This document shows, one piece after another, positions 1 through 12,046 of a stretch of 30,542 nt of DNA. Every line of letters begins with the position of its first letter. Within the stretch, counting starts at the first letter, position 1. Below the pieces are notes generated by a model that worked only from the letters and a program-made list of their open reading frames with translations, was not told the DNA's origin and ran no database searches. A program made the translations under genes and the position numbers. Source of the DNA: Ichthyophonus hoferi (Eukaryota; Opisthokonta; Ichthyosporea; Ichthyophonida; Ichthyophonidae); the NCBI GenBank assembly GCA_002751075.1, contig NAOQ01000105.1, positions 1 through 30,542 on the forward strand, in the 5' to 3' direction.

Positions 1-1632
1 AAATGGCCCGTAGTGTGAGATGCATTAACCAGGATAGTCGTAACATATTTTGGACAGAAATCAAACTAGTATCTGTTATATTGAGTTCTATTTGGCTGTC
101 ATTGTCAGGTAGTTGGCAGGTTAAAGCTCCAGCTTGTAGCACCAAGCTCTGAACCAATAATAAATAAATATTGATTATTCACAAATAATTCCTTTCAAAC
201 TTAACTAGGAATGAATATCTTATTTCTAGTAATAAGCAAATATAATAATAAATGAAAAAATGAACTGTAAAAGTGCAGTGAATGATTTGGTTCCAACTAT
301 AGTATTATCATGTTGAGGAGTGCCAATTAAATATTTGCAATTCAACTACTTTCTTACAACATTGGTTGTAGATTTGGCTAACAACGTACTTGATATGTCT
401 CCATGTTGGTGCTAAATTTCCCATATGCTTAGAAAAATATATATACTGCCATATGCTTCATAGTATTCTTAACATTTTGTTTCAATATTATTGATATCAT
501 AGGTTGTTGCGATCACTAGACATTACGATCGTACGATCGTTATTTTATTTGTTTTATTTACATGTGATGAAACGCGTCTAAATTGACCAACGAGAACAGA
601 TCTAGCGGCCTCTCCAACACAGGCGTTTCAAGACTTGTAAGACTCTATTTTTGCTCATGTCATGTTTCTCCTCTCTCAATTTTTAAAAGATAATGCAAGA
701 ATTTTTGATGTACTTTATCTAGCCAGGTAAAAATACATTGCATATATATCAACACACTAATGATTACTGCTCCAACTAGCGTTATCCGATTGTGACAAAA
801 CTTAGGATACCCTGACGGGTAGGGTACATATGAACACTAGCGGCGCTAGTTCGAGTACGGGCTAACTCACGATATGCGACTTTTATAGCGACTAAGAACC
901 ATTAGTCTCTATTAGCGCATACAATAGGAATTTAATAAGAACACTTTTTTTTCTTTCTTTTTTTTAAAAAAAGGGTTATTTAATTTTTTTCAATTTCTGA
1001 AGTAGCCCGAGTACTAAACTATGTCTAATGATAACCCCAGCAAACAACCATATGATATTCTAGGGAATCCAAACAAGCACAGCGCTCACTTTACTTCAAC
1101 ATACAGATTAATTAGTTCAGTCAGGACATCATTATAAATTGTCATCGTTCATCAAAAAAGACTGCGATTGAATTTGATTCCAGACCTACAATATTTTGAT
1201 TTAACCTGTCGGTAATTTTCCAATAGTGATTTTTATATCCGAGTCTTACTTAATCATAATTTGGGTCTTTAAAAAGAGATTAACCCAGGAATGTGCTCGA
1301 AATCTCTGGAATGTGCACCATGTGAACAATGTCTTCAGGAACTTTTCATGTACGTAGACAAAATGTTAAGATACTTTGTCTTCTACACATGATGTACATG
1401 TACAATTAACTTCAAAGCCAATGGTCTGCCATTTCAATTGTTAATAATTAGTATGCTTCAAATATAACTCCTATTTAAGCTGCCCTAATATTCAATTGCT
1501 ACATATAATTTTATAGTACTTTTTACAGTCAGGCGCTTTCTGTTTGTACTCATAATTCTTACAGGATTTTGAGATTCTATTTGCAATCTAACTTCTATTA
1601 CACCTATAACATCTATAGCCTCAACTTCGAAT
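1..1632. other. Intergenic region upstream of the glycosyltransferase gene
   Basis: No open frame with coding character was seen on either strand. The stretch is AT-rich, with a few CpG-containing short palindromes at 525-540 and 836-850 and a homopurine/homopyrimidine patch near 947-990. It probably includes the promoter and 5' UTR of the gene that starts at 1633, but I could not point to a convincing core promoter element. Confidence 0.5.
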
Positions 1633-3744
1633 ATGATACCAATACATATTAGAAAGGAAAGTAAAAGAGTTTTACTTCGCATGTCGCGACATAATCCTGT
1701 CCTACTTTTTATAATCATTTCTTTTTTATTTTTGATTTCTATTAATATATATTCATATAATGGTCAGGTTTGGGTTTCAGTATATACGGTAAACAAAACG
1801 TTGCCAGGGAATCAATACACAAGACAGAAGGCAAAGATCTCTCAAGTGTTGGATTCAAAGCAAACTGTTGAGGAGTTCCTTGCCAAGAATATCATTCCAC
1901 AGGTCTATATTCCATTTAATATGGATCTATTTACTATCAAATATCGCGAAATAATACCTGAACTAAGATTGTTGAAGAAAGAGCATAAAATTGCATATGA
2001 CCCTAGAAATCACAATATTGTTTCCGATCAAGTCCGTGCTACCCTTTATGCACTTAACTGCTGGGAAGAGATCCATACGGTGACTGACCAATATGGGAAC
2101 AAAAGATATATTAATAATCTAGAAGCTAAGAGAGAGCTGGAACAGCATGAGGAAGAAGCTGGGTATGTAGATGTATAATTTTTGTTCTCTGCTGTTTGAT
2201 GAGTTTATAGATTTGCTTTCGATTTGCAACTACCTTACCCAATTTTAGCGTCAATATTTTGGCTTTTAAACGTTCTATGAGGTGGCCACTATGATACTGG
2301 CTTTTAATTCTTAAATGTATGAACGAATAATTTTAAAACGATGCATATTTTAGTAAGTAAGTTGGCAGAGAAATGGCAAATTGCAAAATATTTTCTATGG
2401 ATCTTCACAGCAAAAACCCTATTAATAATAAATGAAATGCGGATAATGATTATGTCTGAGAGAGTATTTATGAGCAATCATATGTATATGCTTTTACTTA
2501 CACCCACCTTTACTGTATACTTTAGTATCTTTACCTCTACTCCCCACCGTTTCCCTTTCCTCATACTAATACTAAGTATTTCTTGATTTTACAGTTTTGA
2601 CATCGCGGAATACATTGAGTACAATGAGTATGTTAATTCCCTCGAAAAAAATGTGTTCCAATGGGCCATTAAGGATATGTCGGTTCTGCAATTAAAGCAC
2701 AGTTTTAAATATAAAAAGGGTCTTGCTACTACTATGGGCAACGAGCAGTTTGATAGCGGATATGCCACTCTTAAGGTGCTGCGTGATCGTGGCTGCACTC
2801 TCCCATTTGAGATCTTCTATCTTGGCGAAGATGATCTCAGTGTAGAACACCGAAACAAACTTTCCACTCTAAGTGACACCACGCTAATTGATATCTCTCA
2901 GTATATCATTGAGAATATTGATGGCTATGCATGCAAGCCTTTCGTTATGCTTTTTTCATCTTTCCGTGAAGTAGTGTTTATAGATGCGGATAGTCTTTTT
3001 CTTCAACCCGCCGAGCGTGTTTTTGTAGAGCCTTTATATATACAACATGGTGCATTGTTTTTCTTTGACCGTAGTATGGGCAATGCACCCGAGTGGGGCG
3101 TAATTCGGTGGATGGACGATCTTATTGCTGGACATAACCATCTCTCCAGCCAAAAGATCATGCGTTCCCGCTATATGCACGGGTTTACGGCAAATACGCA
3201 GGAAAGTGGTGTGGTTGTAATTGATAAGGAACGTCATTTTGGAGCCCTTTTGGCTGTATGCCAGCTTAACCTTGAAAAAGAACGGAATATTACATATTCG
3301 CTGGTGATGGGCGACAAAGAAACATTTTGGCTTGGGTTTGAGATGGCTGGAGACTCAAACTGGGCTTTTTCTCCATTTACTCCAGGTGTATTTGGACCCA
3401 AGCTAATTGATAATACTGCATGGGATCAGGGTCCTAAAAAGTATCGCGTTTGTTCATCTAAGATTGTTCACCGTGATTACAATGCAAAGCTTCTTTGGTT
3501 TAATGGAGGTCTTCTGAGAAATAAGTTTGCTGAAGACAAAGAGAAGATGTTTGAAGATTTTAGCTACTTGTCTGTTGAACCTGGATATTGGAGGTATTTG
3601 GACCACAACAGAGCTTGTCTTCATAGCACTATTGAGCCCACGAAGATTGAAAAGGATTCGTATGTTGCTAGTTGGTTAGATTCACACAAAAAAGCGTTTC
3701 GGGAAGTGGCCACTGACTTGCCCTGGATTCAAGATTCCACTTAA
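1633..3744 (+). CDS. GT71 (MNN1-type) alpha-mannosyltransferase, type II Golgi membrane protein, 2 exons
   Basis: Exons 1633-2162 and 2595-3744 join in phase (GG|GTATGT donor, TTTTACAG acceptor, split Gly codon) to give about 559 residues. The N-terminus is basic, followed by one membrane span at about residues 22-40 (LLFIIISFLFLISI), then a lumenal domain: a type II Golgi topology. The catalytic part matches the MNN1/GT71 family in order: GLATTMGN, LPFEIFYLGEDDL, KPFVMLFSSFREVVFIDADSLF with the metal-binding DAD at about 307-309, GALFFFDR, ESGVVVIDK and GDKETFWLGFE. Family members transfer mannose from GDP-mannose to N- or O-linked glycans; the exact acceptor here is inferred. The first Met gives a short basic cytosolic tail; a second in-frame Met at 1681 would still keep the membrane span. 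The reading frame is intact across both exons. Family assignment is firm; substrate is not. Confidence 0.9.
2163..2594 (+). other. Intron of the glycosyltransferase gene
   Basis: GTATGT donor at 2163 and TTTTACAG acceptor ending at 2594. It is 432 nt, AT-rich, and has a pyrimidine tract just before the acceptor. No gene or repeat was seen inside. Confidence 0.85.
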
Positions 3745-4170
3745 TATGAATAACAAATTTATTATTTGCCTTTTTAACTAATCATGCTGTATATAGTGTG
3801 CTTTGCTTTTTCTAAATGTATTAATATACCTTGTAGGTTTTTTAAGGTATGTTTAGCAATACCTAGTTGGCATTATTGGGACTATTACTCCGGCATAGCT
3901 TATGGCTACTATAATAAATTGTACATTAACACTATTATACAGCTTATTTCGGCATTATCTCTTTAAGGCACAAGAAATTAGGCTCTATGATACCAGCCCG
4001 TAATATTGGGCTGAAGGCACGCAGGTTCTACTGTAGCTAGCAAGGATGTGTCGTTTATATTTAGATCATAGCTATGTGTTGAAAATAATAAGTAGAGAAT
4101 ATGAGCATTTTTGTGACCTCAATAGTTCTAAGTATGTACATAATATGAGACAGGGAAGTATCCAAAAGCA

Positions 4171-4176
4171 AATAAA
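4171..4176 (+). promoter_or_regulatory. Possible polyadenylation signal AATAAA of the glycosyltransferase gene
   Basis: AATAAA lies about 430 nt past the stop codon in an A-rich context. In DNA this AT-rich such hexamers arise by chance, so this is only a candidate. Confidence 0.25.
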
Positions 4177-4608
4177 CTGAACGATCTGTTCGCGCTTGAT
4201 CAAAAATTATTAAAAATTACCGCCTCTATATTATTCATCCTAAACCAATTGATTATGTCTCAAGAATCTCTATAGGAATATGATTGGTCGTGCATTCTAT
4301 CTTTACCGTGTGGTTACCTTATCACATTTCTTACAGTTGACTTTGTTGTTGTTTTTTCTTCTTCTTTTTTATGTAATTAAAGGCCGTAATATTGACCTAT
4401 GTGCTCAAGAAAAATTATATTGAAACCCAATCTTCTATCTAACTGAGTTTTGTAATTTAATTTTATTCATCGTGCTGATCATTTCATTGAATGAATGTAT
4501 TCTCTTTATTTGTCTTTGTTTCACTGACTTCTAATGTTGGAGGGTCCCGACGATCACTGAAAATAGTTGTCCTGTCTCTAATTCTTATCTATATTTGGCT
4601 TCAACTAA

Positions 4609-4810
4609 TTATGGGGGTTTCGATCAAAAGAATAATTTTCCCGATCCAAAGGTGAACAAATAAATTGAAAAAAAAATACGTCTTTTATTGTAGCAAAAAA
4701 ATTGAACTAATAGTATTTTCACTACAATAAAAGACGGATTTTGTTTTTTTCAATTTATTTGTTCACCTTTGGATCGGGAAAATTATCCTTTTGATCGAAA
4801 CCCCCCATAA
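4609..4810. mobile_element. 202-bp foldback (MITE-like) palindromic element
   Basis: The left arm 4609-4693 (starting TTATGGGGGTTTCGATC) is the near-perfect reverse complement of the right arm 4722-4810 (ending GATCGAAACCCCCCATAA). Arms match over about 85 bases with roughly five differences, mostly indels in an A-run and one G. The 28-nt loop is 4694-4721. There is no coding capacity, so if mobile it is non-autonomous. AACTAA occurs directly left of the element and again 4 nt past its right end, so a 6-bp target duplication is possible but not clean. High arm identity suggests recent insertion or gene-conversion-like maintenance. Transposon superfamily is undetermined. Confidence 0.75.
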
Positions 4811-5272
4811 ACCGAACTAACTGCTAACATGAAGCTAACCTATCCAATATTATTGGAAGTAACTAAAATCTGATTATCCGCATCTAACATGGTTTAACTC
4901 TGTCCATCGTGAGTTAATCATATCTATTTATAACTAGCCATTATGCCTGTAAATTACGTTATCTATTTGTTCCAAGACAATCACTTTTAGAAAAAAAAAA
5001 TTCTGAAAATAGTTTTATGTGTAATAGAAAAAAAAAGATTGTCCTGACAATGTCAGTCGTTCTATATTTTAATTAATGATAGATTAATGATTGGTATAGA
5101 GATGGACGAATCGGTAAGACTTAATATATATTTTAACCTAGGGGCATCTTAAAAATACTTTTAAAACCCAGTAAGTATACCCGATCTTGTCTTATTCAAA
5201 GTTCTGAGGAAAGATATCATTATTTGAATTATTAATTGAAGTACTAATAAAACATATTGGCTAATAATGCAA

Positions 5273-5299
5273 AAAATAAAATAAAATAAAATAAAATAA
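5273..5299. repeat. (AAAAT)n microsatellite
   Basis: About five tandem AAAAT units, visible directly. Confidence 0.9.
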
Positions 5300-5622
5300 G
5301 CGAAGTATCAGACAGTATATACATATATACCATCTCCTTTTATGAGTTAATTATCAATGAAAATTTAAATCTACGTGTGGCCCCATCCTAGAGAGGTTAG
5401 ATAATATACAAGAACTGGCGTGGCATATTTTATAAATCAATGTCAATCAATACATTCCATGAGATAAAAAAAAACAATAAAAATATATATCTGTCAACAT
5501 ATATATATATGTATATATATGCTGATTTATTTTTATTGTCTAGTTGTTCCATAAGACGGTTCTTACATTCCTTATAGACACACCTATATATTTGATTATC
5601 TATTTCTTACCCCCTTTTAAAC

Positions 5623-8600
5623 ATGTCGCTTTTGGGTCGTGGCACCGTTCGGGCTGTTTGCGGGGCTCGCATGGGCATAATGTGGCTACCAACCGTTACT
5701 CAGCTACGTTTCCTCAACCTACATGAATATCAAAGCAAAGAACTAATGGAAAAATTCGACATTCCCATACAAAAGTTTTGTACCGTTGATAATGCATCCG
5801 ATGCAAGGGCTGCATCAGCGGCTCTAGCCGTTTCAGAATATGTTGTGAAGGCACAAATCCATGCTGGTGGTCGAGGGAAGGGTATGTTTAACAATGGATT
5901 CAAGGGTGGCGTGCACTTAACCTCCAATCCAGACGAAGTTGAGTCAATTTGTCGGAAAATGATTGGAAACCGCCTAGTTACCAAACAAACTTCAGCCGAC
6001 GGTGTGGTTGTACGAAAGGTCATGATAGCTGAGGCCTTGGACATTGCAAAGGAAACCTATTTCGCCATCGTTATGGACCGGGGAGCCCAAGGACCTGTGT
6101 TGATAGCTAGCTCTGAGGGTGGGATGGACATTGAAGAAGTCGCTGAGAAAACACCAAACAAGATTTTCAAAGAGGTTGTAGATATTACTAAAGGGGTACA
6201 TCAGGATCAGGTGTGTTTTTGTATGTTTTGGCTTTCGTTTCTTTTGGTTAATGTTATTTTTCTTTTTCTTTAACCCGGCTTCTATGTTTTTTTTTAAAAA
6301 ATAATAATTTATTTCTCTAATTGGTTTTACAATTTGAATAATAACATACTCATAATTAATGCTTGGATTTCACTAGCTTTGCTATTTATTTTAATATATA
6401 TATATATATATTGTTCTTTTTGAATCGATATAGTTATATAACATCAACGTTTACTTTTTCTAAATTATACCTATACTCTTTCATATATATGCTTTATGTT
6501 CTCTTGTCTCTCCTTAATCTAGCCTTTACACTCCAATTTGGCTCCATAGCCTACCTACTTCACACGTTTTCCTTTAGTGTTTCCGCTATATATCATGTAT
6601 ATACTTTCAAAATCTAGATATTTAGAGTATAAATATATCACTCATAAGTACAGTAAGATCTAAAATTACATCTTCACTTAGGGAACCAATTGCTACAACT
6701 TACATATATATATGATCAAAATAAATAACACCATTTTTAGCATAAGTTTTTTATTTTTATGCACCTTGTATTATTTTGTTGATTATTTTGTGACCAAAAG
6801 GTGCCCTATCTGTTAAAATCTTGCATCCTCTCTCAGTGAGTTTTATTTAAAATATGTCAATTCAATCTATGACTAACTATAACTAATAAGATGGTAAATT
6901 GAATTTTCTATTTATTTATGACAGTCATTTATGATTGTTGTTGCTAACAATTATTACTGCTTGGTGATGTTGTTACAAGCAAAATTCATAAATATACTTT
7001 TCAGTGTTTATAGGATTTTCTCCAAACTTGATCTAATTTTTATTTTTATTATATTTTTTATTATTATCACTTGACCTCGTTCAAAATGCTATTTTCTCTA
7101 CTGGATTCATATATATAGCATACTATATTATAATATATATATATATTTGCCTTTAATTTTAAGAGAACATAGTGTTATGGCTGTACGGCCATATTATACA
7201 ACATTGAAATGGAAACTATGTACATTGATAGTGTGTGGAGTTCTTGTTAATAGACGTACATACATGATCGAGAGAAAGCAAAGGAAAATCAAAGTACGAT
7301 GGGAGGGTATATAGCATATAGTACATATAACAGATTAAGAAAATATATATTAAAACTAAAAACATTTGAAAGAAGTTTTAATTGACTAACATCCTTACGG
7401 TACTTTGACGATATAGACTTACCATTGTTTTTATAATACTAGTTTAACTATTACATACGAATGTCTTTTTCTAAGTTAATTTAGTAAGCATAATTGTATA
7501 TAATCAATATTATTACTTACTGATTATTAACCTAATTTGGCGCTAAATGGTTAGTATTGATAAATGTAAGACAATGCAAAGCATCTCATTGCACATTTAT
7601 CACACAGGTGGATCGACTGGCCAAAGCCATTGGTTTTGATGGGCACCAGGCAATTAATGCCGCTACTACTATGAAGAAACTCTATAACCTATTCATTAAT
7701 GTGGACTCTACACAGGTTAGTGCTCTTTTTGTCTATTCTATTCCATACATGTTACATATCACATTTGTTTGTTGCTTTTAACAACATGGATTTAATATCA
7801 TGATAAATGGATCTAGAGTTTTATGAATGGTATGTGTAATTATGTAACTGTCGTCCCATAGTTTACTATGAGGGATGGAGCTTTTTTTATTGGTCGTGTT
7901 TTCTTATTTTATTTTATTTTTTATAAAAAACAATTTTGTAAATATATAATCCCCTTTCCTATAAGTGAGTGTCTTATTCACTATCACTATTAATATATTT
8001 TCTGTCTGTTTTTGCTGCATTTTACTTAGTAGTTTATTTCTTTTTGGCTTACCAATATCCCACATTTAGTCATGCTTATTGTCACACACTCCATTTACTT
8101 AAATATTATTTTAATTTCTTTACATACAGTATTATTCGTTTTGTCGTCATTATTCAGACCATTTAATGAGTTATTGTTGGAACTTAAGTTTTTCACTGCG
8201 CTTAGACAAATTATTTTTCATTATTCTTCGTTATATTATATGCTGATTGATATATAGTCCAGTTGCTAGGTATGGGTATCAACAATTGCTTTTCCATTTG
8301 CGTTATGAAGTGGGAGATTAGTTAGATATATCAATTACGTTCTACAGTTCTTATTATTGTCTTTGGATTACCTTTTCACTTATTTTCATACCCATGTCTG
8401 TATTTCAAATGGCCAACAAACTATTTATCTCACTTCCCATATATATATTGTAAACATAGGTGGAGGTCAATCCTCTAGGGGTAACACCATGTGGCCGTGT
8501 GGTATGTTTTGACGCCAAAATTAATTTTGATGACAATGCAAGTTACCGCCAAAAAAAGATTTTTGCTTTAAGAGATATTGCTGAGGAGGACCCACGCGAA

Positions 8601-9032
8601 GTGGAAGCCAGAAAATATGGACTTAATTTTGTTGGGATGGATGGAACGATTGGTTGTATGGTGAATGGGGCAGGTCTAGCAATGGCCACAATGGATCTTA
8701 TTAAATTGCACGGGGGCCAGCCTGCAAATTTCTTGGATTTGGGTGGGGGTGTTACAGAGAAATCAGTGGGCAAGGCTGTGGATATCCTAATTAAGGACAA
8801 ACAGGTAAAATCTATCCTAGTTAATATTTTTGGTGGTATTGTTGACTGTGCTCTGGTAGCCTCTGGTATCATTGCTGCTACAAAGAGGCTGGGTGTTACA
8901 GTGCCTATGACAATTCGTCTGAAAGGAACTAATGAGGCGGAGGCACATAGGTTGATCAAAGCTAGTGGAATGCCTCTTACTATATTAGACGATCTTGATG
9001 CAGCGGCTTCTCATGCTGTTTCCTCTGTATAG
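5623..9032 (+). CDS. SUCLA2: Succinyl-CoA ligase (synthetase) beta subunit, mitochondrial, 3 exons
   Basis: Exons 5623-6210, 7608-7715 and 8460-9032 are all phase 0 (donors GTGTGT and GTTAGT; acceptors CACACAG and AACATAG) and encode 422 residues, the usual length. The enzyme interconverts succinyl-CoA and succinate in the TCA cycle with substrate-level phosphorylation, as an alpha-beta complex in the mitochondrial matrix. Residues 1-30 are basic with no acidic residue, as expected of a transit peptide. The ATP-grasp part begins at LNLHEYQSKELM; the nucleotide loop AQIHAGGRGKGMF lies at about 78-89. VEVNPL (233-238) and CFDAK (Asp about 250) supply the usual Mg-binding Asn and Asp. The C-terminal ligase domain carries GCMVNGAGLAMATMD, NFLDLGGGVTE and NIFGGIV. 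ADP versus GDP specificity cannot be read with certainty; fungi have a single beta (LSC2). The gene looks intact. Confidence 0.95.
6211..7607 (+). other. Intron 1 of the succinyl-CoA ligase gene
   Basis: 1397 nt, from donor GTGTGT to acceptor CACACAG. It is AT-rich with (TA)n tracts near 6395-6411 and 7127-7145. No ORF with coding character or recognisable repeat family was seen. Confidence 0.85.
7716..8459 (+). other. Intron 2 of the succinyl-CoA ligase gene
   Basis: 744 nt, from donor GTTAGT to acceptor AACATAG. It is T-rich; the open frames in it are low-complexity and hydrophobic only because of T-richness. Confidence 0.85.
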
Positions 9033-9386
9033 GCTTTTTCTTTTGTCTGCAATATTTATAGTATTATTTGGTATAGCATATATTAGCTTTTTAGTTTTTT
9101 CCCTGAGAGACTTTCAGCACTGTGCGTATGGTCGAATAAGTACAGTAACCATGAAAAGGCCTGGCAATTTTATTAGACACGGAGTAATGCAAGTAATTTT
9201 TTCCAAGTACTATTCAAAACTACAATCAAGCATAATTAACCTTAGAGAACCTTGACTTGTAATAACAGTATAATTAGTCTCTTCAAATGAATTATTATAT
9301 ATGTTCCCTTAATGCCTTTGTAGCATGTTTTTCCAAAGAGTATTTACCATTTTTAAAGCATGAATAATATTGGAAGTTAAACAGTA

Positions 9387-9392
9387 AATAAA
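9387..9392 (+). promoter_or_regulatory. Possible polyadenylation signal AATAAA of the succinyl-CoA ligase gene
   Basis: AATAAA about 355 nt past the stop, in an AT-rich context. Candidate only. Confidence 0.3.
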
Positions 9393-10539
9393 GCATATAA
9401 AATACATTATGAGGTATTTTGAGCTATGTAGTATTTTAAGCTACTGATCATATTAAGTGAAGAAAAATTTAAAGGATATATTTGGATATAGTAATAGGTA
9501 CCTACATTACATAAAAACTTAATTGTGTACTTGAGTAATTTTGAAACTACCTTTGATTTCTTTAAAAGATAGTGTAGTCATTCTGTAATAGTAAACCAAA
9601 GTGGGCCTAAATTTCCATGGAAACAACTGAGGGCTGGTTGACTATTAAGGTTACTGACAACTTTATTAATGCTCTACTTATGTATAGGAAGGATAAGCTG
9701 CATCGTTGTGCATTTTTTCCTTGCTGAATGAAACTGGTTATGTTCATCAATTAAAACTTTCCTACTGGATTCTAGATGACTGCTATTAAATATATTTTAT
9801 ACATTTTTTTTCTCGAAATTTCACAGTTGTAATACACGCTGTAAACTGTACATTCCAATGAATTGGAGCAATATATATATGTATCTTGCATATGTATATT
9901 GTAAAACTCTGTGAATGCCCACTTTGTTTGTGTTCATGGCTAGTATTGATTGTACTTGAATTCTAGAAGAAGAAAATATGCAATGTTCATTTGTTATTCT
10001 TCAATGCAAATGATTTATTAATTTACTAGTATGATCAAAATATACCAGAGGTTCAAGCCATGGGAAAGGGTATTCTCTACCATTTGCACTAGAAAAGAAA
10101 AGAAAAAGCACATCATTGTGTCTGAATGTTCACAAAAAGCCACCTTTAAGCTTGGGCAGCGTCTGTGTGTACATATATCAATGGCCCTCATCAGGACCAA
10201 AGAACAAAATATTGCAATTAAGTTTTATAAAATTTAGTATATATGTATATCTATTGCACTACTGCCAGAAAGCCATGCTTATATGCTGGAATAAAAAAAT
10301 GAAACCATGACATAAATTTATATTCAAACCTGTATATACATGATTGGCTAACAATTAATTATAATTAATTACCAGATATGCTAGCTAAATAAAAAAAAAT
10401 GAATAGATTATGGCATGTGGGATTCCTGCGTGATTGCAAACAATGACAGTTATTTTCACAAGTAATTTATTTTGATAGCATATAAAGCATATATATTAAA
10501 TTATATTGAACATCTGTTTACTTAAAAATAAATTTATAT

Positions 10540-10800
10540 TTTAAAAAAAGGCCAAGACTTGATAAAGTATTATATTGCAAGCAATACAATACCTTACAAT
10601 GCAAAACCATAAAATACCCTGCAATACATTATACTATAATATATTATACTAACATACCTTACCCTATCCTACAAATATTTTAAAAATGGCCAAGACTTGA
10701 CAATATTATATTGCAAGCAATACAGTACCCTAAAATGCAAAACCATAAAATACCCTACAATACATTATACTAACATACCCTACCCTGTCCTACAATAGAA
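10540..10800. repeat. Tandem duplication, two copies of about 138 bp
   Basis: Copy 1 runs about 10540-10677 and copy 2 about 10678-10800. Both contain GGCCAAGACTTGA, TATATTGCAAGCAATAC, AATGCAAAACCATAAAATA and the CTACAATACATTATACTA type tail. Copy 2 has small internal deletions. Within each copy, (AATAC)- and (ACCCT)-like short units suggest the block arose from simple-repeat expansion. Confidence 0.75.
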
Positions 10801-10925
10801 TATATTACATTATACTACACTACACTACACTACCATACCCTACGCTACGCTACCCTACAACACATTATCCTACCTTACAATACACTATCGTACCCTACAA
10901 TAATATACCTTATCTACCCTCTTCT
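10797..10925. repeat. CTACA/CTACC pentamer-rich simple repeat
   Basis: Irregular tandem CTACA, CTACC and CTACG pentamers continue directly from the 138-bp duplication, for example CTACACTACACTACACTACC near 10824. Confidence 0.75.
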
Positions 10926-12046
10926 CATTCTTAGAAAAAATTCTATAATAACTAAAAAAAAATTGCTTTTCCCTTCAACATCCTCCTGGGTTACTTTTTC
11001 TTTCCTTCTCCACCTTCCGACATAGTATATTATTACGCTAGTATACTAGTTTGTTATATGCAAGTATATGTAGGTCTGTAGGTATACATTATAATAATGG
11101 TAGTTTATACAGAACGTATATGTATGGCTCATGAGAAATATACCAACAGTGCAAGGTCAAGTCAAAAAAAAAAAAGGATTATCGTCTACCCTTTCGACAT
11201 AGTAGATAAAAAGAGTAAATAATTTTGATGCAGTACATATATTACTATATTACTAATCAAGGCATTCGAGGGGAAAGGGGAAATAACTCAAAAACTGCAA
11301 CGATAAAAACAAACCAATCTAATCTAGTTGCTAAACTAAATATGTTTTTGGCGGGAACGTTTGTGATAACAGCCGCTTAAATTGCTAGGATGTCATTGGA
11401 CACGAGTCAGTCTTTCATTCTGAGCCTGGGAACCCATATTTGTGATGAATGAATTAAATATAGAGGCGAGTCTATACTACATTATAATATACCATAACTG
11501 GGCATAGTATAATATTGTATATACGATAGTATAAAAATTGCAAAAAAATAAAGATTATTCCTGTATGTGCTCTAGGTTTGTATTCTGTAAAACCTATTGT
11601 AAAGTACGCAACTTATGTATAATAAATGATAAAAAAAATAAAAATGGAATTACACCATTGATCGACCTTATAACTGGGTATTGATGCCCAATTCTAGTGA
11701 TAGTAATCATTTATAAATATTATTTTGAATATATTAACAAGTATTTGACTTTGAAGACTTTAAATATTTATAAACTCTCTATCCTGTCATGTGATTAAAT
11801 AATAGAGCAACAAACCTAATTGGACGTGTATATCGGGTATAAAATACCATCAGTCAAAGAAAGACATGTGGCTATTATATTATCCTACACATCATGCAAG
11901 TTTGGTAATATAATTTATTGCCCTCAGTTTGTCTATTCTCTAGCAATAATAGATATTCAAAAATACTAATGACTGAAAACTGTCAAAATATAGGTATGCT
12001 TGATTGGGGTGTGTATATTACACATTAAAACGCATTGAAAGCAAAT

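Larger units (their letters stand above)
3745..5622. other. Intergenic region with a foldback element and microsatellites
   Basis: AT-rich non-coding DNA between the glycosyltransferase stop and the succinyl-CoA ligase start. It holds a small hairpin near 3994-4013 (AGCCC...GGGCT), a possible poly(A) signal at 4171, the foldback element at 4609-4810, an (AAAAT)n tract at 5273-5299 and an (AT)n/(TATG) stretch near 5487-5522. No coding frame is supported. Confidence 0.6.
9033..12046. other. Large intergenic region with repeats, no gene seen
   Basis: About 3 kb between the ligase stop and the start of the orphan gene. Open frames are short and lack coding character. It holds a possible poly(A) signal (9387-9392), the duplicated block at 10540-10800 and CTACA-type repeats at 10797-10925. 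The remainder is unremarkable AT-rich DNA. Confidence 0.55.

Noticed and set aside
8543-8959. A 138-residue minus-strand open frame
   Set aside because: It is the shadow of the third exon of the succinyl-CoA ligase gene, whose + strand frame is strongly conserved.
10552-10925. A CRISPR-like array
   Set aside because: The repeats are adjacent degenerate pentamers and one 138-bp duplication, with no regular unique spacers, in a eukaryotic intergenic region.
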